Positions 1-6,358 are shown, counted from the first letter of the stretch. The stretch is DNA of 6,505 bases from an uncultured Collinsella sp. (GCA_900543615.1 UQSC01000099.1:1-6505); one strand, 5' to 3'. Notes: generated by a model from the letters alone, not told the origin. Program-made: numbers and translations.

Positions 1-46
1 TACACAAGGCTATTCGTCGGCAGCGTCAGATGTGTATAAGAGACAG
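1..46 (+). other. Nextera P5 adapter with i5 index (technical sequence, not biology)
   Basis: Bases 1-5 (TACAC) are the end of the Illumina P5 oligo. Bases 6-13 (AAGGCTAT) match the Nextera i5 index S520 as I remember the index list. Bases 14-27 (TCGTCGGCAGCGTC) are the Read 1 adapter, and 28-46 (AGATGTGTATAAGAGACAG) are the 19-base Tn5 mosaic end. The same sequence returns inverted at 6462-6505. Genomic sequence begins at 47. ORFs that read into this segment gain false peptides such as MYKRQ on the plus strand or LLYTSDAADE on the minus strand. Confidence 0.98.
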
Positions 47-426
47 AGCCAGGGCTCCGCGGCCTTGAGCTTCTCGATGTTGTTGTCGTGGTCTGCGAGA
101 AGGGCGCGGGCGGCCTTGACGTTGCGCGCCCCCGCGAGCTGGAGCTCGAAGCCCACGCGCTCCTCCTCGCCGGCGCAGCTCGTCCATCTCCGCGCACAGC
201 TTCTCGGCGCCCTCGGCGGTCTTCGCGGCCTCCGCGATCTCGCTCTCGAGCTCGGCGATGCGAGCGTCGCGCTCGGCGAGCGCCGCCTCGTAGTCCTTGT
301 GCGCCTGAGCGACGACGTCGCCGCCGTCATCTGCGTCGCCTGCTGCTGCGCCGCCTGGTCGCCCCGCGCCTGCGGCTCACCCGCGACCTGCGCCTGCGTG
401 GCCGCGCCATCGTTCCCGTCACCCAT
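47..426 (-). CDS. Phage scaffolding-like (GP20-type) protein, 3' truncated and frame-disturbed
   Basis: The ATG at 426 is preceded by AAAGG (438-442) 11 bases upstream and AAGGAG slightly further back. The protein starts MGDGNDGAATQ and has a Q/A-rich N-terminus of about 33 residues. At about 319-325 the convincing reading moves to the -1 frame, which encodes an acidic coiled-coil-like helix (AHKDYEAALAERDARIAELE and onward, about 49 codons). At about 169-173 it returns to the first frame with GEEERVGFELQLAGARNVKA, then LLADHDNNIEKLKAAEPWL up to the contig end. This order (low-complexity head, coiled coil, then an AGARN-KAARALL segment) resembles phage capsid scaffolding proteins, which assist capsid assembly and are then lost. 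The first frame also stays open throughout, but between the shifts it gives an Arg/Ser-rich sequence typical of a wrong frame in GC-rich DNA. The compensating shifts may be sequencing errors near the contig end or real decay. The family is recognised from memory; the 3' end is missing. Confidence 0.6.
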
Positions 427-455
427 GAGAGGACCCGCCTTTCTCCTTGGGCGGG

Positions 456-495
456 CAAAGAAGATGCCCGCATCGTTTCCGATACGGGCATCTTC
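456..495 (-). terminator. Strong hairpin, probable intrinsic terminator between the restriction gene and the phage gene
   Basis: The arms GAAGATGCCCG (460-470) and CGGGCATCTTC (485-495) pair perfectly over 11 bp. After one mismatch, ATCG (472-475) and CGAT (480-483) add 4 bp around a TTTC loop. On the minus strand the stem is followed by a short T-rich run that continues from the stem (TCTTCTTTG), so it fits a weak-tailed rho-independent terminator for the defence genes. The plus-strand side has no T run. It lies 34 bases upstream of the scaffold-like start codon, within the 124-base intergenic stretch 427-550, so it could instead act as a leader or RNA-processing hairpin for that gene. Confidence 0.6.
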
Positions 496-550
496 GAGGC
501 TTGTCACGAACAGATGTATGACCAAGGCGAGGACATTTAAACCGATCCTA

Positions 551-1588
551 TTATTCCCTTGGGAACTGATACTTCTCTTCGCCGTTTGATATGGAAATGG
601 AGTGATTAGAGGCCTGTAGAGTTATAGAGCCTGGGGTACCATGAACTCCTCCTCTGGCAGCATTAATCGGAGGTTCGATGTACTTTTCAATAAACGTTGC
701 CATTCCATGCTCGGCGTTATTCTTTAATAAAGCCCAGGCATCATCACCTACCGCACTTTCTCCGCCAGCCTCTGCATATGCTGCGCACAATTCCTCAAGC
801 CTATTTGACGGAGTCGGATCGAATACTATCAACACTGGTGTAAATCCGGCAGCAGCTGCCTCTCGTGGGAAGGAAAGCTCCTCGCCAAAACGGCCCTGTC
901 CACTTGCAGCGATTGTCATACGCATTTTCAGTTCATAGACCCTGCCCGTATCCTTAACATAGCAGTCTATCTGCCTGCCTTGAGATGTCGGCTCGCCTTC
1001 AGCGTTCAATCTATGGACAACAGAGTTGCTCGAACCCATCGACTCTCCTCCGAGACATGAGGCGATGATGGGTTCGAACAGGTAGCCAGTTTCCTGTGCG
1101 CTTCTGTTGTCGAGATCAAAGCACAGCTTTCTCCAAGACATCCAAGAAAACAGGAGGCGAGATTCACAACGACCGTATTCCAACAAGCAACGCGGTCCAA
1201 TTTGATCGGGAGCCGGAAACGGCTGACGGGATAGGATCCGATAATACTTCGCGCGACGCCTATAGAGTGTGGCTAGGTTCGAGAGGTAGTGATATTCCGG
1301 AGACGTGAGGTCGGTGACCCCGGCTTCCCGGAGAATATCTAGGGCAATCGCCTCACTTCTCGAATCAAGCTGGGCAATATCATCAACAGTGATGTCGAAA
1401 AACGGTTTCTTTGCCACATGGTAAAGATCCTGGCCAAGCCATCGAGGAACATCGCCTTCGTGCAAATCAAGATGCGTCATAGCAGCTAATAGAGCGACTT
1501 CCTGAGGGGTAATCTCTACTAGAGTATCTCCTTGGCCATGCCGAGAAAAATGTCTGTAGAACTCACGCTCAGATCCAGTTAGCTTCAT
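551..1588 (-). CDS. Type II restriction endonuclease, PD-(D/E)XK fold
   Basis: This 345-residue protein is probably the cutting partner of the adjacent cytosine methyltransferase: it would cleave double-stranded DNA at the site the methylase protects. The catalytic signature is RQID (D208), then eleven residues on YELK (E219, K221), that is D-x10-E-x-K on adjacent strands. It is followed by the core strand PVLIVFDPTP (251-260). The helix around QETGYLFEP (165-173, E166 or E172) may supply the extra acidic residue. The first 150 residues are mostly helical and charged and may form the DNA-recognition domain. I see no signal peptide or membrane segment. The ATG at 1588 is chosen because AGGAG sits 8 bases upstream. 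The gene follows the methyltransferase after 11 bases, so the pair is co-transcribed with the protecting enzyme made first. The recognition site cannot be read from the sequence. The wider RM endonuclease assignment is firm; the subfamily is not. Confidence 0.85.
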   Translation of the reverse strand: MKLTGSEREFYRHFSRHGQGDTLVEITPQEVALLAAMTHLDLHEGDVPRWLGQDLYHVAKKPFFDITVDDIAQLDSRSEAIALDILREAGVTDLTSPEYHYLSNLATLYRRRAKYYRILSRQPFPAPDQIGPRCLLEYGRCESRLLFSWMSWRKLCFDLDNRSAQETGYLFEPIIASCLGGESMGSSNSVVHRLNAEGEPTSQGRQIDCYVKDTGRVYELKMRMTIAASGQGRFGEELSFPREAAAAGFTPVLIVFDPTPSNRLEELCAAYAEAGGESAVGDDAWALLKNNAEHGMATFIEKYIEPPINAARGGVHGTPGSITLQASNHSISISNGEEKYQFPRE

Positions 1589-1596
1589 CCTTATCT

Positions 1597-1601
1597 CTCC
1601 T
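1597..1601 (-). promoter_or_regulatory. Ribosome-binding site of the endonuclease gene, overlapping the methyltransferase stop
   Basis: On the minus strand AGGAG (1601-1597) lies 8 bases before the ATG at 1588, and its first two bases are the last two of the methyltransferase TAG stop (1602-1600). A ribosome finishing the methyltransferase therefore covers the endonuclease start signal, which suggests coupled translation. It also fixes the endonuclease start. Confidence 0.75.
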
Positions 1602-2796
1602 AAAACAAAGTTGCCTGATTAATCGGGCAAAGGGTCTCTAGGTGTCGTTCCGTTCGCGCTAGCGCTGGGCTCTTGGCTCCAGCTTTCGTAAGCTCATACG
1701 AAATAAGACCGCTCTCGACTTCGCCGGCACTTCCGTCATCTGCATCCAGGATTGCCTCGGCGAGCAATTGGGCGAAAACGGGGGGAACGGCATTTCCAAT
1801 TTGAAGAATGCGCTTACTCCGATTGCCGCAAAACGTATAGTCGTCGGGGAATGTTTGCACTCGCGCACACTCTCGTATCGTGAGCATCCGGTCACGCTCT
1901 GGATGAACGAATTCGCCGGGCGCCGCACTGGTAATCGTCAGGCAGGGTTCATCGTAGACAAGTCGTTTTAGGCCGGACGGAGCACCGCCTCTCTTCTCGG
2001 AGGGCGTGCCATCCATTACGCGACGATGTGCCCTCCGCTTAAATGAGTCATGCTGCAGGTCTTCAGGCAAGTCCTTCATGGACTGGCCCTGCTTTAGAGC
2101 GTGAATGCGCCGCAGTTTTATTCCGGTTTCAACTTTTGGCTCCTGGTCAAGAGAGGCATCGCTTACATCCTCAAGATCACCGATTGCATCTCGAAGCGTA
2201 ACCGACGAAGAGCGATAAATCTGTCCCGTTGCCGGGGTTGTGGGCGTAGGGTAGTTGAAACGCTTTCCCTCGCGATTTCCTACAAGGATTACGCGCTTTC
2301 GACGTTGGGGCACCGAATACTCCTGCATGTATACCTTCTTGATATAAACGGAGTATCCAAGCTCAGCCATCCGCTTCACTGCCTCGAATATGTACTCGCC
2401 TTTCGCGGTTGTAAGGATGCCCTCAACATTTTCCATCACGAACCATCGCGGCCGAAAAAAGCGTAAAGCATCAGCATAGTTTCTAACGAGCTTGTTCCTC
2501 GGATCATCCCAGAACCTCGATCCCGCTGAAGTAAAGCCTTGACAGGGAGGTCCACCGATAATGATGTCTGGAGTTCCAATCACATCCGACAGTTCAAGAG
2601 AAAGCTGCTGAAAATCGCACGTTGCGAGATCCAGAACATGGGCACCGCCCAGATTTCTATTGTACGTGTCAACCATAGTTGGTTGATTGTCATAAGCGGC
2701 AACAATATCAAAGCCCGCGCGAAGGAATCCGAGGTCCATTCCGCCGGCACCAGAGAACAAGCTAATTGCCTTAATTGGCGCATCTGTCATTTTCAT
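1600..2796 (-). CDS. C5-cytosine DNA methyltransferase (Dcm/M.HhaI family)
   Basis: This 398-residue protein transfers a methyl group from S-adenosylmethionine to carbon 5 of cytosine and protects host DNA from the neighbouring endonuclease. The family motifs appear in order. Motif I (SAM binding) is LFSGAGGMDLGF, 13-24. Motif IV is GGPPCQGFT, 81-89, with catalytic C85. Motif VI is ENVEG, 122-126, with E122. Motif VIII is QRRKRV, 164-169. Motif IX is RECARVQTFPDDY, 308-320. Motif X is QIGNAVPP, 332-339. The target-recognition region is the variable stretch of about 175-300. A tail of some 55 residues follows motif X, making the protein longer than the 327 residues of M.HhaI. The ATG at 2796 has AGGA 5 bases upstream; M3 (2790) is a weaker alternative. 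All catalytic motifs are intact, so it is probably active. The gene heads the RM pair, and its ATG overlaps the stop of a small upstream ORF as ATGA. Confidence 0.97.
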   Translation of the reverse strand: MKMTDAPIKAISLFSGAGGMDLGFLRAGFDIVAAYDNQPTMVDTYNRNLGGAHVLDLATCDFQQLSLELSDVIGTPDIIIGGPPCQGFTSAGSRFWDDPRNKLVRNYADALRFFRPRWFVMENVEGILTTAKGEYIFEAVKRMAELGYSVYIKKVYMQEYSVPQRRKRVILVGNREGKRFNYPTPTTPATGQIYRSSSVTLRDAIGDLEDVSDASLDQEPKVETGIKLRRIHALKQGQSMKDLPEDLQHDSFKRRAHRRVMDGTPSEKRGGAPSGLKRLVYDEPCLTITSAAPGEFVHPERDRMLTIRECARVQTFPDDYTFCGNRSKRILQIGNAVPPVFAQLLAEAILDADDGSAGEVESGLISYELTKAGAKSPALARTERHLETLCPINQATLF

Positions 2797-2951
2797 TCAC
2801 GTCCTGCGAGCTCGGTCAGTTTATCGGACGTGATTTTATCATCGCTAAAGCACCCCCAAATCTGTAATGGAGAATCGTCTGCATCAAAACAGTATGCAGG
2901 TCCCATTCCGACCAACAATGCCGAATATGTTGTAGCTACTATTTTATTCAA
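2793..2951 (-). CDS. Possible small ORF (37-52 codons) overlapping the methyltransferase start
   Basis: A minus-strand frame runs from the stop at 2954-2952 to a TGA at 2795-2793 and overlaps the methyltransferase ATG as ATGA, a usual arrangement for translationally coupled genes. The longest reading starts at TTG 2951 (52 aa). The only ATG is at 2906 (37 aa, MGPAYCFDADDSPLQIWG then a charged end, TELAGRE). No convincing Shine-Dalgarno sequence precedes any of these starts. I recognise no family and see no helix-turn-helix, so it is not an obvious C (controller) protein. It could be a leader peptide for the methylase, the remnant of a larger gene, or chance. It fills most of the 233-base, AT-richer gap between HerA and the methyltransferase, and nothing else there looks coding. 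Confidence 0.33.
   Translation of the reverse strand: MNKIVATTYSALLVGMGPAYCFDADDSPLQIWGCFSDDKITSDKLTELAGRE
2833..2860 (-). promoter_or_regulatory. Weak candidate promoter for the restriction-modification pair
   Basis: On the minus strand TTTGGG (2860-2855) and TAAAAT (2838-2833) are 16 bases apart and would start transcription about 30 bases before the methyltransferase ATG. The -35 match is poor. The 233-base gap after HerA makes a separate promoter likely somewhere here, but this exact site is uncertain, and it would lie inside the possible small ORF. Confidence 0.3.
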
Positions 2952-3029
2952 TTAGCGATAAAACACGAGCTCCTACAACTGGGCCTCTATCGACTGGCAA
3001 TCACCAACTTGCCGAACGGAATCGTGTCG

Positions 3030-4907
3030 TTAAAGTCGCCACGTAGTAGCGAGCTCTCGGTCGTAGCTCCTCGGCTGTTTCACGCGCTCAAGTCTTTCGA
3101 CCTGAACTCGCGCCGGGTGCGTCGCCGCTGTTCCGCTCACGATGCAGCATCCTTGCGGCAGCACGGGAATCATGCTCATGGACGCGCCGTCGATGAACGA
3201 CACCGACTTCGCAATGGCCTTTAGGTCCTCGTCGTTTACGAGCCTGTGAATGAAGTAGTTGTGCATCTGCGAGAGAATCGTCGGCGATATGTCGGCGGGG
3301 CGCTGGCTGCACACCGTGAGATACATGCCGAACTTGCGGCCCTCCTTGACAATCTCCTCGAAGGTCTCCAGCCGATAGTCTCTCCAGCTCTCGCTCTCGC
3401 GCTGTGAGGAGTAGGAAAGGATGTTGTGCGCCTCATCAATGATAAGATGAACGCTCGATTCGAGATCGCTCTGCCCCCGTTTCTTCTGTTCCTCGTACAG
3501 GTATTTTGCTATGACAAGAGGGATGACTCGTTTCTGGTCCTGATTGACCTTGAGGAGCGAGAAGACGACGACCGGGTTTTCTATTTCTTCGATCATGCCG
3601 TTCCCGCGAACCTCGAATAGCCTCCTAGATTCTTGGAGCTCTGATGAGTAACGACCAATCCAAGAGGAGATGTGCTCTCGGGTGATGCTTCCCCGACGCC
3701 ACTGTTCCAGATAACGATAGTAAGCAAGGAAGGCGAGTAGCCTTGGCACATCGTTTGCCAGCGATGTAAAATCTAGCCGCAAAGCGAGACAGTCTTCAAA
3801 GACTATAGGAACGTCTGTAGGGCTATTCAGATAGCCGTCGCTATCACCTTTATTTGTGTTGTGAACAACCGCGCCCCGGTCGCGTGTCTCCAAGCAGTCG
3901 AGTGCGGCGGTGGAGTTTTCGAGCGCATCTCGATATGAAGATGAAGGAATCGCGAATGCCACCAGCCGTGCGAGGTCTGACCTCTGCTCTCCGAACGAAG
4001 GGGCGTTCCCACAGTAACCAGCGAGAAGATTCTCGAGCATCTTCTTAAGGTATACGCCCGGGAGATTCTTCGCTCGGACTCGTTTTGCAGCGCTTATGCA
4101 GCGTGAGAGAAAGGGTTTCTGCGTTTTGTCCGTTGCGCGCGTGAGGATTGACCAGATGTCCACGTCAGAGTAGAAATCCTCTGGGACGGGAACCTTATCG
4201 CCAGCTGTTCGTGTATTGAGCTCAAACACGCTCTTCGAATCAGTCAGGATTCCGTCGTCAACATACTCACCGTTGAAGTCGATGAATACGAACTTGCTCT
4301 TGACGTTATCCGGCCCGACTCCATGATCAATTCCCTCGAAGCAGTCGCTATATACCTTGCATAGCGTATTCGACTTGCCCGAACCGGTGTTGCCGAAGAC
4401 CCCGATGTGACTGGCGAACAGCGCGTTTGCGGGGAGGTATACGGAGGTGCCGTCGTGTCCCGCGAGGGTGCCCACGCGAAAGATGGGCTCGTCGGGTAAT
4501 GTCGGCGAGTTAATCGATCCGAGTTCGTCAGCCGTGAGGAGATATGCTTTCGACTTGACGAGTGGAAGCGTTGAGATTCCCCTGTCGAATCTATCTTTGG
4601 ACATGACTCCGAACACGGACACGTCCACGAATCGCTCTATCGTTTGCCCAGGAGCGACCCTGGAATCAGCGGTTTCACGAATGACGCGGCTCTCCTGCTG
4701 GTAGTCGCCCTCGATGATGCCAATGACGTTGTCGTACCCACAGGGGATCTTAATGTACCCCCCGACAGAAACGCCTCTCACCACCTCACCACGGAAGAAG
4801 GTATGGGCCTCGTTGGCATCGGCGTAGATGCGCACCTTCAGGCGCGCGCCGTGAACCTCGGAGACCTCGCCAACGAGGAGGCTGTCATCTGCTACTCCGA
4901 AAGACAC
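3030..4907 (-). CDS. HerA-type hexameric DNA translocase/ATPase (SIR2-HerA defence system)
   Basis: This 625-residue protein has the HerA/FtsK-superfamily layout. An N-terminal beta-rich HAS-barrel-like region spans about 1-95. The ATPase follows, with Walker A GNTGSGKS (172-179), the family segment FIDFNGEY (208-215), Walker B HLIIDEAH (487-494; D491, E492), the sensor-like CSQRP (533-537), and HRLVNDEDL (554-562), whose R555 is a candidate arginine finger. About 270 residues between Walker A and B form a helical insertion. Family members form six-subunit rings. In SIR2-HerA systems the ring binds the SIR2 protein and turns on NAD depletion when phage attacks. Here the gene directly follows SIR2 with a 16-base overlap, and there is no NurA nuclease, so a defence role is far more likely than archaeal-type end resection. 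The start is GTG 4907, fixed by GAGGGGG 5 bases upstream; the next internal Met (M102) would delete the barrel. Confidence 0.93.
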   Translation of the reverse strand: MSFGVADDSLLVGEVSEVHGARLKVRIYADANEAHTFFRGEVVRGVSVGGYIKIPCGYDNVIGIIEGDYQQESRVIRETADSRVAPGQTIERFVDVSVFGVMSKDRFDRGISTLPLVKSKAYLLTADELGSINSPTLPDEPIFRVGTLAGHDGTSVYLPANALFASHIGVFGNTGSGKSNTLCKVYSDCFEGIDHGVGPDNVKSKFVFIDFNGEYVDDGILTDSKSVFELNTRTAGDKVPVPEDFYSDVDIWSILTRATDKTQKPFLSRCISAAKRVRAKNLPGVYLKKMLENLLAGYCGNAPSFGEQRSDLARLVAFAIPSSSYRDALENSTAALDCLETRDRGAVVHNTNKGDSDGYLNSPTDVPIVFEDCLALRLDFTSLANDVPRLLAFLAYYRYLEQWRRGSITREHISSWIGRYSSELQESRRLFEVRGNGMIEEIENPVVVFSLLKVNQDQKRVIPLVIAKYLYEEQKKRGQSDLESSVHLIIDEAHNILSYSSQRESESWRDYRLETFEEIVKEGRKFGMYLTVCSQRPADISPTILSQMHNYFIHRLVNDEDLKAIAKSVSFIDGASMSMIPVLPQGCCIVSGTAATHPARVQVERLERVKQPRSYDRELATTWRL

Positions 4908-6073
4908 GAAAGCCCCCTCGCAAAAACATCCAGTCCGAGCTTCAATCCGTCCTCGGGAACGAGGAGGATAACGTTGTCACAATCCACGAAATGATCCTCG
5001 TAGCTGCCGGCGTCATCGGCTTTATAGCACGAGATGAAGATGAGAAGCTTCGGGTTCGACCTCGCGGCCCTCACGGTGAGCTCACGTATGTGCTCGTCGG
5101 CAAAAGAGAAGCCGAAGACGAGGAGGAGGGCGTTGTTGCGATCGAGTTCGTTGGCGTAAATCCGGAGCAGGTCGTAGTAGTAGCGCTCGAGCACCGTCTC
5201 CCCGAACTTCTTCTTTGTCGGGTTCACGATGCAGAGCGTCGAGTCATATTGCTCTTCGAAGCGAGCTAGGAGTGTCTTCTCCTCTTCGCTAAGCCATAGA
5301 GCTTGACCCTCAAGATTACCGAGGGAACTGTCATCGCAATCGTTCTTGACGAGGCCTCTGACGTCATCGAGGACGGACAAGGTTCTTATGTCCTCGCACC
5401 CGGAGAGGCATGCTTGGAGCGTGCCACCAGGGTTCGAGTACATTACACTCTCGCCGTCTCTCCTCCATGTCAGAGAGCCGTGCGGCTTTATGACGTTCGT
5501 GGTAGCGACCTGGGCCTTATACTCTATGAAGAGTGACTGCTCGTATTGGAGCCTGCTATAGGCGGAGGAGTCGAACTTGGGGTGTTCCCTGCCAACGAAA
5601 CCGTCGTTGTAGGATGCTGAGTGCCCGTCAAGAGCCCTCTCGATGAGCGGGTCATAGTTTGTCGTAAACAGGTTGATACGTTTGGGAATCGTCGTGGTTC
5701 CGCGGTCTCGAACAAGACCGAGCAAAGAGCGAAGCGCGCTGGCTTGGTCAGGGGTAGGGACTTTCGTTTCGAGAGGGAGCATGACCGAGCGGAAGTACTC
5801 TGCCTTCAGGAGACGCAGGGCGGATTCCCAAACATCATTGGTAGAACTCTCGAGCTTCTTCTCTTCCACTGCGCGAAACCATGATTCACGGCCCTCGAGA
5901 GTCGGGACAACGCCAGCTGAGAATCCCGATCCAAGCAAAACGTTGATGTGACCACAGGACAGAGCGTTCCGAAGAAACTTCGAATTGTCGTCAGACGGCA
6001 ATCCGTCGGAGTCGAGAAACTGGCCGTTTCGTCCGAGAGTGAATCGCCTCAGCTTGAAGGGCTCCATACCCAT
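4892..6073 (-). CDS. SIR2-domain NADase effector (SIR2-HerA defence system)
   Basis: This 393-residue protein shows the SIR2_2-type Rossmann fold. The NAD-binding loop is LLGSGFSAG (46-54), TTNYD is at 137-141 (N139 and D141 expected near NAD), KPHGS at 196-200 carries the likely catalytic H198, and the late strand-loop motif LVFGFSFADEHI is at 318-329. I see no zinc-binding cysteine quartet as in protein-deacetylating sirtuins. Defence SIR2 proteins of this kind cleave NAD and stop growth or kill the infected cell. It is inferred to be cytoplasmic, with no signal peptide or membrane helix. It is the first gene of the pair: its TAG stop (4894-4892) lies inside the HerA start region, so HerA should be made in step with it. 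The ATG at 6073 has GAAAGG 9 bases upstream; M3 (6067) is a less well spaced alternative. All expected catalytic residues are present. Confidence 0.92.
   Translation of the reverse strand: MGMEPFKLRRFTLGRNGQFLDSDGLPSDDNSKFLRNALSCGHINVLLGSGFSAGVVPTLEGRESWFRAVEEKKLESSTNDVWESALRLLKAEYFRSVMLPLETKVPTPDQASALRSLLGLVRDRGTTTIPKRINLFTTNYDPLIERALDGHSASYNDGFVGREHPKFDSSAYSRLQYEQSLFIEYKAQVATTNVIKPHGSLTWRRDGESVMYSNPGGTLQACLSGCEDIRTLSVLDDVRGLVKNDCDDSSLGNLEGQALWLSEEEKTLLARFEEQYDSTLCIVNPTKKKFGETVLERYYYDLLRIYANELDRNNALLLVFGFSFADEHIRELTVRAARSNPKLLIFISCYKADDAGSYEDHFVDCDNVILLVPEDGLKLGLDVFARGLSCLSE
4913..4919 (-). promoter_or_regulatory. Strong ribosome-binding site deciding the HerA GTG start
   Basis: On the minus strand GAGGGGG lies 5 bases before GTG 4907, inside the last codons of SIR2. 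It supports a non-ATG start that overlaps the upstream gene by 16 bases and suggests that HerA is translated efficiently despite GTG. Confidence 0.7.
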
Positions 6074-6142
6074 TTACCGCAACCTTTCGAGAGGGCATAA
6101 GAAACAAACGGTGTGCCGCGCGAGCGAATATCGCATCAGATT

Positions 6143-6193
6143 CAGGTGACGCTATGTAGCATTTTACCACCTGAGCCTGCGGTCAAAATGACC
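6143..6193. promoter_or_regulatory. Cluster of inverted repeats over the SIR2 promoter (possible operators)
   Basis: Three symmetrical elements overlap the candidate promoter. GGTCA-AAA-TGACC (6181-6193) covers the -35 element. CAGGTG (6143-6148) pairs with CACCTG (6168-6173) across the -10 element. GCTA-TG-TAGC (6151-6160) is nested inside that pair, near the expected transcription start. Such placement would suit repressor binding. No regulator gene is visible in the window, and short palindromes can arise by chance. Confidence 0.3.
6161..6188 (-). promoter_or_regulatory. Candidate promoter of the SIR2-HerA operon
   Basis: On the minus strand the -10 element is TAAAAT (6166-6161), preceded by TGG, which makes an extended -10 (TGGTAAAAT). 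A -35-like TTTTGA (6188-6183) lies 16 bases upstream. Transcription would start near 6154, leaving a leader of about 80 bases before the SIR2 ATG. The -10 is good and the -35 moderate. Confidence 0.45.
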
Positions 6194-6241
6194 TGGCGGA
6201 ACTTGATGGGTGTAATGCCGACCAGGAAAGAGGACAAGGTC

Positions 6242-6358
6242 ATGAGGCTCACGATTGACGGCCACGAGGTCGAGTCCCCGTCCGTCGCGCTCACGGACGC
6301 AGAGGGAAAGACGTCAGAGCATGCAATCGCAGCAAGCGCGCTCGCCGGCGAGAAGTGA
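6242..6358 (+). CDS. Small ORF of 38 codons, function unknown, divergent from SIR2
   Basis: The ATG at 6242 follows a purine-rich stretch with GAGG about 8 bases upstream (AAAGAGGACAAGGTC). The product begins MRLTIDGHEVESPSV and ends ASALAGEK. It is soluble and acidic-to-neutral, with no membrane segment or recognisable family. Codons end mostly in G or C, as expected for a real gene in this GC-rich context, and the residue balance is protein-like. The frame is open back to 6113, so a longer product (81 aa) is possible but lacks a better ribosome site. An overlapping minus-strand frame (6142-6369, 75 aa) is Ser/Ala-rich and looks like its shadow. It could be a small phage protein, or chance. 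Confidence 0.38.
   Translation: MRLTIDGHEVESPSVALTDAEGKTSEHAIAASALAGEK

Noticed and set aside
32..589. Plus-strand ORFs of 185 and 150 residues across 32-589
   Set aside because: They are GC-rich shadows of the scaffolding-like gene. One starts inside the adapter (MYKRQ), the other is Arg-rich, and both run across the hairpin.
2539..2955. Plus-strand 138-residue ORF
   Set aside because: More than half is antisense to conserved methyltransferase motifs I to IV, and the composition is not protein-like.
2996..3013. GGCAA/TTGCC hairpin after the HerA stop as a terminator
   Set aside because: It has only 5 bp, an 8-base loop and no T run.
3030..4907. HerA as part of a NurA-HerA DNA-end repair pathway
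   Set aside because: No NurA or Mre11/Rad50 gene is nearby; the overlapping partner is SIR2.
3009..5951. Numerous 60-116 residue ORFs antisense or out of frame within HerA and SIR2
   Set aside because: HerA and SIR2 are intact with all family motifs in order, so the other frames are shadows.
4892..6073. Metabolic sirtuin deacetylase
   Set aside because: There is no zinc-binding cysteine quartet, the motif set is SIR2_2-like, and the partner is HerA.
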